Origin: Spirochaetota bacterium
Lineage (GTDB): Bacteria > Spirochaetota > UBA4802 > UBA5550
NCBI GenBank assembly: GCA_016928865.1
Contig: JAFGJX010000110.1
Location: 1-41,341 of the forward strand
Direction of reading: 5' to 3'
Length of the DNA stretch: 41,341 bases
Below are positions 16,748 to 24,752 of this stretch, in pieces. Below the pieces are notes generated by a model. That model did no database searches, was not told the origin of the DNA, and was given only the letters and a program-made list of their open reading frames with translations. A program made the position numbers and the translations under genes. The number at the start of each line of letters is the position of its first letter. Position 1 is the stretch's first letter.

Positions 16748-17233
16748 CTACTCGCCGCTGAACCTCTTCCGCAGGCGGTCCCGGGCATCGACCGGATTCA
16801 CCACCACAAGCCTGGTGCCGGCCAGAACATCAAGGAAGCCGACCTCGTTGCCGTAGCGCGGAACCACGTGCTGATGCAGGTGCGGGATGCTGGCCCCGCT
16901 CTGTTTTCCGAGATTGTATCCCACGTTGAAGCCGTCCGGATGGAACTCGCCCTGGAGGATCGCCAGGGTATCGGCAAGCAGGCGGTGCATACCCAGGGCC
17001 TCGTCGTCAGTGAGCTCTCCAATTGCGGTCACGTGCCGGACAGGGAATATCATCAGGTGTCCCGGATTAAAGGGATACAGGTTGACTGACACGATAAACC
17101 CGTCCCGTCGGGCAACCTCGAGGCTCTCCACGCCGGGGTGACCGTCCCTGATAGCGCAGAGGATGCAGCCGACATCCGGCTTCCCGCCCCGAATATATTT
17201 CAGTTTCTCGGTATTGAAGAGATGCCTGAACAT
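16748..17233 (-). CDS. HIT family hydrolase
   Basis: A 161-residue histidine-triad protein, likely an Ap4A/nucleoside-phosphoramidate hydrolase or phosphorylase of the FHIT-like branch. The triad is 'HLHQHVV' near residue 120, with 'VSVNLYPFNPGHLMIFPVRHV' and 'GYNLGKQSGASIPHLHQH' before it. An N-terminal 'CILC' is a possible zinc site shared with some HIT proteins. The gene follows the cytochrome gene by 7 bases. Confidence 0.9.
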   Translation of the reverse strand: MFRHLFNTEKLKYIRGGKPDVGCILCAIRDGHPGVESLEVARRDGFIVSVNLYPFNPGHLMIFPVRHVTAIGELTDDEALGMHRLLADTLAILQGEFHPDGFNVGYNLGKQSGASIPHLHQHVVPRYGNEVGFLDVLAGTRLVVVNPVDARDRLRKRFSGE

Positions 17234-17240
17234 CGTGCGG

Positions 17241-18092
17241 TCACTTCTTTCTTCTGCTGTACATGACCAGGATATAGAACGACATCCCGACGATTATGGC
17301 CAGGCCGAACGTAACCATGGCGATATAGAGGATATCCAGCCTCCGCATTGAGGCAACCTTGGATTTGGATTCTGATTCAAGACTTGTGATCTCCATCTCA
17401 ATGATCTTCCGGGAACTGGCCATCTCATTTTTGGAAAAAGCATGGACCATCTGGTTGAAGAGGTGCCGGATATTGTCGAGGCGCTCCTTCATCACGGTGA
17501 CATCCGCATGCTTGTCGGTCAGCGCATTCAGGCCGGCATCTATTCCCGCGATGGAGCGGTCCATGCCGCCGATCATGGAAACGATCTCCCTGGAATAGTC
17601 GGCAGGATGGCACGACGAGCATGATTTAGCCGTGATGATCTTGAGAGAGGAACGAGAGACGTTATGCGCGCCGTGGCAGAATACGCAGCCGGGTTCGCCA
17701 TCCTTCTGTACGGAAGTATGGTGCGGCCCCCGCCTGAACTGGTCCAGTGCGGCGGCATGGCACCCCTCGCGTCCGCAGAACCCGGGGATCGTCTTTTTAT
17801 CCGGCCTGCCGATATAGTTCGCGAGCCGGCTTTTCGCCTTTATCCTGTCGTTTACGCCGGGATCGCCGCCGTGACAGAGCGAGCACTTCTTCCCTTCGCC
17901 GGCGTGGATGCTGGACTTCCATGCAACCGCGGGTCGCTGCAATAACGGCTGCGGCAGCCCCTCGTGGCAGGCGACGCAATAATCCGTGTCATCAGGTTTT
18001 TTTTCTGTTGTCCCGCTTTCAGCGGCGTATAAAACGCCGGAAAACGCGAGAATCATGCAGACTGCCAGTTGTATCCGGAAAATAGCTTTCAT
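17241..18092 (-). CDS. Tail-anchored multihaem cytochrome c
   Basis: A 283-residue protein. A signal peptide (about 1-23, ending AAES) sends it to the periplasm. Haem sites are CxxCH at 39-43, 70-74, 136-140 and 158-162, and one wider C-x4-CH at 106-112, giving five haems. Extra His residues (62-63 region, 124-125, 143) could be distal ligands. After the haem domain comes a long helical, coiled-coil-like stretch (about 165-250) and a C-terminal membrane helix (about 255-276) followed by RRKK. This layout, haem head, coiled stalk and tail anchor, suggests a quinol- or complex-linked electron carrier. It lies between pgpA and the HIT gene. Confidence 0.8.
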   Translation of the reverse strand: MKAIFRIQLAVCMILAFSGVLYAAESGTTEKKPDDTDYCVACHEGLPQPLLQRPAVAWKSSIHAGEGKKCSLCHGGDPGVNDRIKAKSRLANYIGRPDKKTIPGFCGREGCHAAALDQFRRGPHHTSVQKDGEPGCVFCHGAHNVSRSSLKIITAKSCSSCHPADYSREIVSMIGGMDRSIAGIDAGLNALTDKHADVTVMKERLDNIRHLFNQMVHAFSKNEMASSRKIIEMEITSLESESKSKVASMRRLDILYIAMVTFGLAIIVGMSFYILVMYSRRKK

Positions 18093-18125
18093 AGTGTTCA
18101 GCGGCTCCTCGCGGTCCTCCCCCTG

Positions 18126-18605
18126 TCAATAAATATTAATATTGAAAAACTTGAGAGCCAGGATTGAGGCCAGAAGTATCAGGAATGTATAAACCGCAAC
18201 AACGGAATCGTCAATCATAATTCCAAGGCCGCCCTTGAGCCGCTGCAGGCGGCCCGCAGGCCAGGGCTTGACAACGTCGAGTATCCGGAAAATAACAAAC
18301 GCGGAAAGCGCTATCTTGACGTTGAAAGGAAAGAACATGACGCTGATCCAGTATCCGATCACCTCGTCAATCACTACCGGCGAAGGGTCTTTCGTGCCGA
18401 AAAACCGCTCGCCCTCTCCGGCGAGAACGGTGCAGGGATAGAAGAGGACGAGTATCACAATGAGATTCACGATCCAGCTCCTCTCCCCGAAAATCAGGTA
18501 TTCGATGAAGTAGATTGCCATGCCGACCAGGGATCCCGCCGTCCCGGGCGCAACCGGGCTGTACCCGGCGTAAAAGGCGGTAAACAGGAGTTCCTTGATT
18601 TTCAT
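18126..18605 (-). CDS. pgpA: Phosphatidylglycerophosphatase A
   Basis: Membrane phosphatase that converts phosphatidylglycerophosphate to phosphatidylglycerol. The family pattern is present: 'YSPVAPGTAGSLVGMAIYF' near the start, 'VIDEVIGYWISVMFFP' and 'FVIFRILDVVKPWPAGRLQRLKGGLGIMIDDSVV' with the conserved D-x-x-K-P-W-P and G-x-G-I-x-x-D-D. Length 159 residues. Its ATG overlaps the pgsA stop codon by 4 bases, so the two enzymes of consecutive steps are translationally coupled. Confidence 0.95.
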   Translation of the reverse strand: MKIKELLFTAFYAGYSPVAPGTAGSLVGMAIYFIEYLIFGERSWIVNLIVILVLFYPCTVLAGEGERFFGTKDPSPVVIDEVIGYWISVMFFPFNVKIALSAFVIFRILDVVKPWPAGRLQRLKGGLGIMIDDSVVAVYTFLILLASILALKFFNINIY

Positions 18606-19207
18606 GCCGGATTGCTATCTTCCCTTTTCGGTTTTTCCGGCAGCAGGAGGCGCCAGTTGGTGGCCAGGTACCGCAGTCCGGAGAGCGCCGTCAGTATCGT
18701 GACGCCGACCAGTATCCAGTAGGGAACTGACCTGTGCGTGATGAATATACCCTCTTTTCTTACAAAGTAGATCATGATGATGATGACGATGGAGACCATC
18801 TGGAACGCTGTCTTGACCTTCCCCAGCCTGCTGGTGCGCAGGACCTGGCCCCGCCTGATGGCAAGGTAACGCATGACCGTGATCAGAACGTCCCGTCCCA
18901 CGATCACCAGGATCATCCAGAAATCGAAAATTTCGAGATAGGGATCGAGGACCATGAGCGCGGCCAGCACCGATATGACCAGGAACTTGTCAGCCAGCGG
19001 ATCGATGAAAACGCCGAAATCGGATTCCTGGTTGAGCTTCCGGGCGCTCCATCCGTCAAGCATGTCGGTGAGCGACGCAATGGCGAACAGGATAAGCGCC
19101 GCCAGCCATAGCTTCATGTAGAGAAGATAGATGAGCAGCGGAATCAGCACGATCCGTGACAGAGAAAGGAGGTTCGGTATATTGAATATAAATGTCGGTA
19201 TCTTCAC
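18602..19207 (-). CDS. pgsA: CDP-diacylglycerol-glycerol-3-phosphate 3-phosphatidyltransferase
   Basis: Makes phosphatidylglycerophosphate from CDP-diacylglycerol and glycerol-3-phosphate. The CDP-alcohol phosphatidyltransferase motif D-x2-D-G-x2-A-R-x8-G-x3-D-x3-D is complete ('DMLDGWSARKL' ... 'GVFIDPLAD'). It begins 'IPNLLSLSRIVLIPLLIYLL' as in PgsA. The GTG at 19207 is chosen: GGAG lies 6 bases upstream and the protein then has the normal length (201 residues). The longer frame to 19318 overlaps rimO and adds an unrelated N-terminus. Confidence 0.95.
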   Translation of the reverse strand: MKIPTFIFNIPNLLSLSRIVLIPLLIYLLYMKLWLAALILFAIASLTDMLDGWSARKLNQESDFGVFIDPLADKFLVISVLAALMVLDPYLEIFDFWMILVIVGRDVLITVMRYLAIRRGQVLRTSRLGKVKTAFQMVSIVIIIMIYFVRKEGIFITHRSVPYWILVGVTILTALSGLRYLATNWRLLLPEKPKREDSNPA

Positions 19208-19238
19208 ATCATGCTCCGAAAAGCGCGCCGGTATACGG

Positions 19239-20621
19239 CTACGGGAGATGCTCGCCGATGCAATCATACTCGGTGGAGCCGGTAACACGCGCATTGACAA
19301 TTGAGTGTATCCGGACATTACGTGCGGTCAAGTAAAAAATACCATCTACCTCGGGCGCGTCGTACTCCGTTCTTCCGGCCCAGGTTGTTTCATCGATCTG
19401 TTCTTCAACAAGCACCCTGACGACATCTCCGATCATGCCCGCCAGTTTCCGCTCCGATATTTCACGCTGGAGGGACATGAGGCTGTCATGGCGGTCCTTC
19501 TTGACCCGTTCCGGCACCTGGCCGCCCAGGCCCGCGGCGCGGGTGCCCTCTTCCGGGGAAAAGACGAAGGCCCCCACGCGGTCGAGCTGCGCCCACTCCA
19601 GGAAGGCAAGCAGTTCCTCAAACTCCTCCCAGGTCTCTCCCGGATACCCGGTCATGAAGGTTGAGCGGATTCGTATGTCCGGGACCCGCTCCCGCAGCCG
19701 TTCGATGACCGCGCGGCAGGCTGCTGCGTCGCCCTTCCGGCCCATGGAGCGCAGGATCCGCCTGCTCACATGCTGAAAGGGGATGTCGATATAGGGCACC
19801 ACCTTCTCCTCACGCTCGAAGATGGAGATGACGCTTTCGTCAACATGATCGGGATGGCAGTACATGAGACGGACCCACTCAACGCCGGGAAGGCGGCACA
19901 GGGAGCCCACCAGCCCGGGCAGTCCCGTGTCTTCCCGCCGATACGCCGTGATGTCCTGCGCCACGATGACGAGCTCCCTGGCGCCGCGGTCTGCCTCGGC
20001 GCGGGCGTCATCGAGCACCATTTCGGGCGGAAACGACTCGTGCGTCCCGCGAATAAGCGGAATCGCGCAGTAGGAGCAGCGGTGTGAGCACCCTTCCGCT
20101 ATCTTAATATAAGAATAGGAGAGACCCGGCAGCAGCGGCGCGCGCCGTACCGCCGGCGGCGCAACCGCAACATGGAGTTTCCCGCTCATCAATTCGACGA
20201 ACCTGCCGTCGGGCACTCCGACCAGAAAATCGATCTCCGGGATCTCGATCTCCAGCGCCTCGGGATAGCGCTGGGAGAGACACCCAACGACCACGACCCT
20301 GCGTCCGAAATCACGGGACAGCACCCTGCCCTCCCGGAAAAACGGCTTCATGTTGCTTTCCCCGGACGACTTCTGCTGCTCCACCGCGTCGAAAATCATC
20401 GCTATCGACTCTTCCTTTGCGTCGGTGATAAAGCCGCAGGTATTGATGATGATGATATCCGCATGTTCCGACGATTCAGCCGGAAGGTAGCCGGCGGACA
20501 GCAGTGCGCCGTTGATTCGTTCCGAATCGACCTGGTTTTTCGCGCAGCCGAGGGATATAATATGGAAAGATATGTCTTGTGATTGAAACACGGGTTTAAC
20601 CGATTCTTTACTGCTTCGCAA
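19239..20621 (-). CDS. rimO: Ribosomal protein S12 methylthiotransferase RimO
   Basis: Radical-SAM enzyme that methylthiolates Asp in ribosomal protein S12. N-terminal domain Cys residues at 26 ('SLGCAKNQVDSE'), 62 ('NTCGF') and 114 ('VGCL') hold the auxiliary 4Fe-4S cluster. The radical-SAM cluster is C-x3-C-x2-C at 178-185 ('CSHRCSYC'). The C-terminal TRAM domain ends the protein ('VRVLVEEQIDETTWAGRTEYDAPEVDG'). An insertion around residues 82-108 is not usual in short family members. 'SLGCAKN' and 'DSERI' favour RimO over MiaB. Length 460 residues. Confidence 0.95.
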   Translation of the reverse strand: MRSSKESVKPVFQSQDISFHIISLGCAKNQVDSERINGALLSAGYLPAESSEHADIIIINTCGFITDAKEESIAMIFDAVEQQKSSGESNMKPFFREGRVLSRDFGRRVVVVGCLSQRYPEALEIEIPEIDFLVGVPDGRFVELMSGKLHVAVAPPAVRRAPLLPGLSYSYIKIAEGCSHRCSYCAIPLIRGTHESFPPEMVLDDARAEADRGARELVIVAQDITAYRREDTGLPGLVGSLCRLPGVEWVRLMYCHPDHVDESVISIFEREEKVVPYIDIPFQHVSRRILRSMGRKGDAAACRAVIERLRERVPDIRIRSTFMTGYPGETWEEFEELLAFLEWAQLDRVGAFVFSPEEGTRAAGLGGQVPERVKKDRHDSLMSLQREISERKLAGMIGDVVRVLVEEQIDETTWAGRTEYDAPEVDGIFYLTARNVRIHSIVNARVTGSTEYDCIGEHLP

Positions 20622-20668
20622 GATTATTGATGAAAAAAGCGGGAACTATATCTCCAGCCCTTTGAGAA

Positions 20669-20778
20669 TTCCCCCCTGTCCCCCGCAGGGGGCACGGATT
20701 ATAATGATGGTTGATTAAATTACAGGTTTATAGTTATGGACGCTTTCCTTCGCGCCCCCTCCGGGGGACGGGGGGGAC
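20669..20778. repeat. Pair of inverted GC-rich repeats between rodZ and rimO
   Basis: A 27-base unit beginning at 20670 and its inverted copy ending at 20777 match at 24 of 27 positions; each consists of C-run, GTCCCCCG, one base, AGGGGGC. Each unit is itself a small hairpin (CCCCCG/C-AGGGGG). They flank about 55 AT-rich bases. The arrangement looks like a small palindromic mobile or REP-like intergenic element; it could also terminate the rodZ transcript. Confidence 0.6.
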
Positions 20779-20826
20779 AATCGCAGAAATGGTTTCATAT
20801 ATCATGAGCGCGGTAAGGCCGCGCGT

Positions 20827-21957
20827 TTACCAGTCTTTAACGACTATATGATAGAGATTCGGGTTCTTGACGTCCTTTTTCCAGGTAATGACCTTATTCG
20901 CTACCTGCCCGGACGCACCGAATGTAAATTCTTTGCCATTAATGCGGCTTTTTATGCCTCCGGCATTTCCGATCTTGATCTGGATATATTCGGTCGCTTC
21001 CCAGCGCTCGACCTGCCCCTCGGGGATAAAACCGCGTACCTTCCGGACACCGTCAAGGTAGAGCTCGATAAAAGATTTCTGGACAAATTCAGCCTCGAAT
21101 ACAATTTTCAAGCTCTGGCGGTTCTGGGCCACCACGCTCGTGCTGTCGGCGACAGAGGTCCCGAAATCGCTCGCAGCCACGCCGGCTCCTTCCGCCTCCT
21201 TCATTTCGCCGAGCGAAACCATGATCTTGGCCCGGTTCTCGGTCAGGCCCTTCAGGGTAAAGGTCACATCCCGCGGACACTCCTCGATGGCGAGAGTACG
21301 CGGGTCTTCCATGTTGAGCTTCACGATCTTCTTGCCGGGCAGCAGCTCAATGGAGGCGGACTCTCCTTCAATGCTTTTCAAAAGAAATACAATTTCCTTG
21401 TTCTCGACCAGGAACTGGACCGCTTCGTTCTTGTAAACAAGGATAAAGCCCTTGTTGTTTGAGAGCTGAAGATTCCTGAGGTTTTCGATCTCATGTTCCT
21501 TGTTTTTTACGTATTCTTCCTTTATAACATCCGTAGAATCGCCCTCTGACACATCGATATCGGTAGTGACCAGCGACTTGATGCCCCAGATGACCAGCAG
21601 GGATACGAGGGCAACGCCGGCAATCAGGATGATATTTCTGTTCTTGTTCATGAAGGACGAAGCCGCCATGCTGAAATTAGACTTGGTCGGCCTGGTGAGC
21701 TCCTCGAGAGGAGTGGCGCTCTCTCCAATTTTATATCCCTTGTAGGACTGGACGATCGCTTCGACATCGAGTTTCAAAAATTCCGCATAGGAACGGAGAA
21801 AGCCTATAAGATAGGTTTCGCTCGGGAATTTATCGAACTTCTCCTCCTCAAGAGCCTGGAGGTATACCGGGCTGATATTGGTCTCTTTTACGACATCCCG
21901 GATGGTTATTTTTCTGGCCTCACGTGCCTGCCGTAACTTTTCACCGATGCTTTCCAA
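20827..21957 (-). CDS. rodZ: RodZ-like cytoskeletal membrane protein
   Basis: A 376-residue bitopic protein. An N-terminal helix-turn-helix of the RodZ type spans about residues 1-75 ('IGEKLRQAREARKITIRDVVKETNISPVYLQALEEEKF'), then a linker, one membrane helix (about 108-128), and a periplasmic part ending in a DUF4115-like beta domain (about 280-370, 'SFIELYLDGVRKVRGFIPEGQVERWEA'). RodZ binds MreB and couples it to the elongasome. It is not in the mre operon here but follows lolA by 3 bases. Confidence 0.85.
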   Translation of the reverse strand: MESIGEKLRQAREARKITIRDVVKETNISPVYLQALEEEKFDKFPSETYLIGFLRSYAEFLKLDVEAIVQSYKGYKIGESATPLEELTRPTKSNFSMAASSFMNKNRNIILIAGVALVSLLVIWGIKSLVTTDIDVSEGDSTDVIKEEYVKNKEHEIENLRNLQLSNNKGFILVYKNEAVQFLVENKEIVFLLKSIEGESASIELLPGKKIVKLNMEDPRTLAIEECPRDVTFTLKGLTENRAKIMVSLGEMKEAEGAGVAASDFGTSVADSTSVVAQNRQSLKIVFEAEFVQKSFIELYLDGVRKVRGFIPEGQVERWEATEYIQIKIGNAGGIKSRINGKEFTFGASGQVANKVITWKKDVKNPNLYHIVVKDW

Positions 21958-21960
21958 TAG

Positions 21961-22659
21961 CTACTCCTCTGATATCATTGGATTTTTTATGACACGGGCC
22001 TGCGATGGTATGTCCATTTTGAATATACCGTTCGGCATGGAGATGTTCGTTTTAAGATCGGTGAAGGTGATGTCCACCTTCTTGCCGGTTGATGTTTCGC
22101 CTTGTGCGCGGACGATGAAATACCGCTCGTTCGCCCATAGCTTCATCTTCCGGTATCCGCTCCGGCTCTCCTTCTGCTTGAGGATCAGGGTATATCGCTT
22201 CGTGCCGTCATTTTGCACTTCCGGCTGCTCCTTTGATGCGAACCGGTAATGATATTTTGAAAAGAGCCAGTTCAGGCCGTTCCTGGTCCCTGCGGTAAAT
22301 ATCCCGGATTCCGGATCGAGGTCCTGCTCCGCCACCACGTTCATGGAAGGGATATAGATCCACATCGTTTTTCCGTTGGACACTATCTTCTGGCCGTACG
22401 GCTGGCTGAATTCGATAGAAAGCCTGTTATTGGCCTTGTACTTGATCGTGCCGGTCTGGCGGGTCGTCTTGCCGTTTTTCTCCGTGAGTATGCTGAAATT
22501 CGCCTGATAAGAATCGATTGAGCCAAAATTCTTTTTGATATCGTCTACGACATCACTCACCGTTGTGAAATCAAACTTGAATGCATGCGCACCGGAAATG
22601 GAAAACAGAAACATCGCCATGCATACACAGGTGAGGGCCAATTTTCGAATAGATTTCAT
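21961..22659 (-). CDS. lolA: Outer-membrane lipoprotein carrier LolA
   Basis: Periplasmic chaperone that ferries lipoproteins from LolCDE to the outer membrane. Signal peptide at about 1-26 (cleavage after AHA). The body matches LolA: 'KNFGSIDSYQANFSILTEKNGKTTRQTGTIKYK', 'GQKIVSNGKTMWIYIPSMNVVAEQDL', and 'SGYRKMKLWANERYFIVRAQGE...'. Length 232 residues, normal. It is the first gene of the lolA-rodZ unit, with two candidate promoters upstream. Several lipoproteins in this window would be its clients. Confidence 0.85.
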   Translation of the reverse strand: MKSIRKLALTCVCMAMFLFSISGAHAFKFDFTTVSDVVDDIKKNFGSIDSYQANFSILTEKNGKTTRQTGTIKYKANNRLSIEFSQPYGQKIVSNGKTMWIYIPSMNVVAEQDLDPESGIFTAGTRNGLNWLFSKYHYRFASKEQPEVQNDGTKRYTLILKQKESRSGYRKMKLWANERYFIVRAQGETSTGKKVDITFTDLKTNISMPNGIFKMDIPSQARVIKNPMISEE

Positions 22660-22679
22660 GCTACAAACAACCTGCCGGC

Positions 22680-22736
22680 AAGATAAACAGACATAAATTT
22701 GTGGTCAATTAATAGTTACGTACTTTTAAAAGTCAA
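22680..22736 (-). promoter_or_regulatory. Two tandem sigma-70 promoters for lolA-rodZ
   Basis: On the minus strand, distal promoter: TTGACT (22731-22736), 16-base spacer, TATTAA (22709-22714). Proximal promoter: TTGACC (22703-22708), 17-base spacer, TATCTT (22680-22685). The proximal start would lie close to 22673, about 14 bases before the lolA ATG, so the distal one may carry most translation-competent mRNA. Confidence 0.6.
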
Positions 22737-22802
22737 TCGTAAATTTAATATTATGGCCTCATCATGGAAAGCCGGCCAATCGCCGGGAGAACCACAGCTC
22801 AC

Positions 22803-22921
22803 GCCGCAATGAGTGGAACAAACCTCCTGCCACACCCCCCAGCGCCCCGGACCAGACGGGATTTCGTACCGGTATCCCGAGTAGCGGCGGCCCACGGCCA
22901 TAGCTCTCGCCTCATTGCGGC
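22803..22921. other. Candidate structured RNA element (119 nt, closed by an 11-bp stem)
   Basis: GCCGCAATGAG (22803-22813) pairs exactly with CTCATTGCGGC (22911-22921), enclosing 97 bases of GC-rich sequence in an otherwise AT-rich gap. Inside, CGGGAT (22857-22862) pairs with ATCCCG (22874-22879), and GGCC-CAC-GGCC can form a small stem. Both strands can fold. It matches no RNA family I recognise, and the reading frame across it on the minus strand is not convincing. A noncoding RNA, or a short inverted-repeat element, are the options. Confidence 0.4.
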
Positions 22922-23043
22922 ACCTTATGCACATGAGGAGATTACAGATTGCAGATAGGACATCATGAAAAATTTTTTTTAAAAATCTCCTTGACCGCAT
23001 GGAGAACATTTCCAGCCCGACCAATCAGACATAACGAAATTAT

Positions 23044-23090
23044 TTTTTATCGAGAAATTTTTCTCCCTAAAAAAAATTTCTCGATAAAAA
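23044..23090. terminator. Strong bidirectional hairpin, 19-bp perfect stem
   Basis: T-run, ATCGAGAAA, T-run pairs with its exact complement across a 9-base loop (23063-23071). Stem ends are A/T runs on both sides, so it would terminate in either direction. It is about 120 bases from the structured element at 22803-22921 and could end a transcript from it. Confidence 0.75.
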
Positions 23091-23260
23091 TGCTGGACAA
23101 ATAAATTAATCATTGTACCCTTGCGACAGATTGAACGCTTACCATGACCGGCATTTTTTCTTTATTCATACTTTATTAATATTCTTCCTTCTGGATGCCG
23201 GCGTATGACTTGCTGGAATAACAGTGTGAAGCCGCCTCTATTATCTTATTAGGATGTGAC

Positions 23261-23449
23261 ATGAAAGCAATATTTATCGGCAACAAAAAATTCAGGGAAA
23301 TCGACCTTATCGATCTTAAGCGCGACGAGGACTTTATACGATTAATAGATGAATATTCGCTGATGGAATCTCCCATTGTCTACTTTTCAGCGGGGGATGC
23401 CAAAATAAAGGAAATCCTGATTAAAAAAGACCCGACATTTTCAGCATAG
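23261..23449 (+). CDS. Small protein of unknown function
   Basis: A 62-residue open frame starting MKAIFIGNKKFREIDL, with an AGGATG-type ribosome-binding site 5-6 bases before the ATG. It is acidic/basic mixed, with alternating helix and strand character ('ESPIVYFSAGDAKIKEILIKKD'). It ends one base before the response-regulator gene that runs toward it. The codon pattern and start site favour it over the overlapping minus-strand frame. No family recognised. Confidence 0.5.
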   Translation: MKAIFIGNKKFREIDLIDLKRDEDFIRLIDEYSLMESPIVYFSAGDAKIKEILIKKDPTFSA

Positions 23450-23450
23450 T

Positions 23451-24551
23451 TTACTGGAAATCCATCAACATCAGTGTGCAGTCGTCCACTACCGCAACAT
23501 CCGGGCCGGTGACGTATTTTTGAATCATTCTGAATTTATCCAGCGGGCTTTTCCCGCGGGTATGCAGGACATCCAGAAGCATTTTCTGACCTACGAGCTT
23601 GTCTTCATCACTCATGAGATCGAGAATTCCATCAGTATAGGCGAGAACACTCGCGCCTTTACGCAGATCGAGAGTATGAGTAGCGTATTTTGCGTCTACA
23701 ATAGGGCCAAGAAATGAATCGTTCCCTTCAAGCTGAATTATTTCATCGTCAATGAGGCAGTACGGCTTTGGATGGCCGCCGTTGGAGTAAAGCAGCTGCC
23801 GCTTAACCGGATCAAAGAGACCGCAGAAGGCGGTGACAAATGACTCGATCGGCAGGTTGCCTGACAGCTCGCGGTTCATGATGGTGAGCAGGTCCCCCGG
23901 ATCGGCCGCTTTCTGCAGCGCATTGCGAAAAACCATCTTCACGATTGCCGTATACAGCGACGCGGAAATGCTGTGACCCGAGACATCAGCGACAAAGAAT
24001 ATGATCCGATCATCGCGAAATATGACATAGTCATACAGGTCACCCCCGATATCGGAAAGAGGCATGGACCAGGTATGTATCTTCACCCGGTCCGTATGCA
24101 TTGAGGGCTCGGGAAACAGATACTTCTGGAGCTTGCGAGCCATCAGGAGCTCGACCCGGATGAACTCGTTGAAATTGATCATTTCACCGATCTTCAGCCC
24201 GTTTTCCACCCGCTTGAGCATCACTTCCTTCTGCTCCGGCTTCCTGATGAAATCGTATACTCCCAGCTTATAGCTTTCGACGATATTTTCGGGATTCGCC
24301 TCACCTGAAACCATTAGAACAGGCACATGCGTGATATCACTCTCTTTTACTTTTCGGAGGAAGCTCAGGCCATCCATCTTCGGCATGTTCATATCGAGCA
24401 TGATAAGGTCCACGGAAACATTCTCGAGCCGTTCAAGGGCTTCCTGACCATTTGAAGCCATTACCACGTCATACCCGGAGCCGCTCAAGATCCTGGAGAG
24501 AAGCCTGCGGATCGGCTCTTCATCGTCGATGACCATAATCTTTTTTTTCAT
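23451..24551 (-). CDS. Response regulator with PP2C (RsbU/SpoIIE-type) phosphatase output
   Basis: A 366-residue two-domain protein. The N-terminal receiver has acidic Asp 9/10, phospho-acceptor Asp 53 ('LIMLDMNMP'), Ser 82 and Lys 104 ('FIRKPE'). A helical linker (about 118-160) leads to a PP2C phosphatase domain with 'SDIGGDLYDYVIF', 'FVADVSGHSISASLYTAIVKM' and 'DDCTLMLMDF' metal-binding Asp residues. Such proteins usually dephosphorylate an anti-sigma antagonist in partner-switching stress or second-messenger circuits. No antagonist or anti-sigma gene is adjacent, nor a histidine kinase. Confidence 0.92.
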   Translation of the reverse strand: MKKKIMVIDDEEPIRRLLSRILSGSGYDVVMASNGQEALERLENVSVDLIMLDMNMPKMDGLSFLRKVKESDITHVPVLMVSGEANPENIVESYKLGVYDFIRKPEQKEVMLKRVENGLKIGEMINFNEFIRVELLMARKLQKYLFPEPSMHTDRVKIHTWSMPLSDIGGDLYDYVIFRDDRIIFFVADVSGHSISASLYTAIVKMVFRNALQKAADPGDLLTIMNRELSGNLPIESFVTAFCGLFDPVKRQLLYSNGGHPKPYCLIDDEIIQLEGNDSFLGPIVDAKYATHTLDLRKGASVLAYTDGILDLMSDEDKLVGQKMLLDVLHTRGKSPLDKFRMIQKYVTGPDVAVVDDCTLMLMDFQ

Positions 24552-24702
24552 GAATCACATGCTGGCAGCAGTTACTTGAGTCATACTCATTCGGCCTTTA
24601 CTACGGGAAAAACTCCCCTGCGTCGAGTAATCTGCTAGAAACTCTGGGTCTTCCACGCTTCCTGCTCTGTGATAAAAGCACGGATGATGTCATACGGTGA
24701 AT

Positions 24703-24732
24703 AGTATCCGTCCCCGAAAGCGACATTGTCAA
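24703..24732 (-). promoter_or_regulatory. Possible sigma-70 promoter for the response regulator
   Basis: On the minus strand TTGACA (24727-24732) and GATACT (24703-24708) are 18 bases apart, in the 200-base gap between the two-helix membrane-protein gene and the response regulator. It would give a leader near 145 nt. Confidence 0.4.
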
Positions 24733-24752
24733 GAGGAAAATGTACAGGTACC

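Noticed and set aside
22803..22921. 5S rRNA
   Set aside because: Length and terminal stem are similar, but the conserved loop sequences of 5S (CCGAAC and GAUGGUA-type segments) are not found on either strand.
22716..23024. Minus-strand frame of 102 residues across the GC-rich element
   Set aside because: Composition is dominated by the palindromic block, no ribosome-binding site or family resemblance; more likely noncoding.
23176..23376. Minus-strand 66-residue frame opposite the small protein at 23261
   Set aside because: Ser/Arg/Ile-rich shadow composition and no ribosome-binding site, whereas the plus frame has one.
24635..24752. Separate small gene downstream of the two-helix membrane protein
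   Set aside because: The frame looks protein-like at its end, but it lacks a start of its own, and a TTGACA/GATACT promoter pair lies here; kept only as a note on a possible frameshift.
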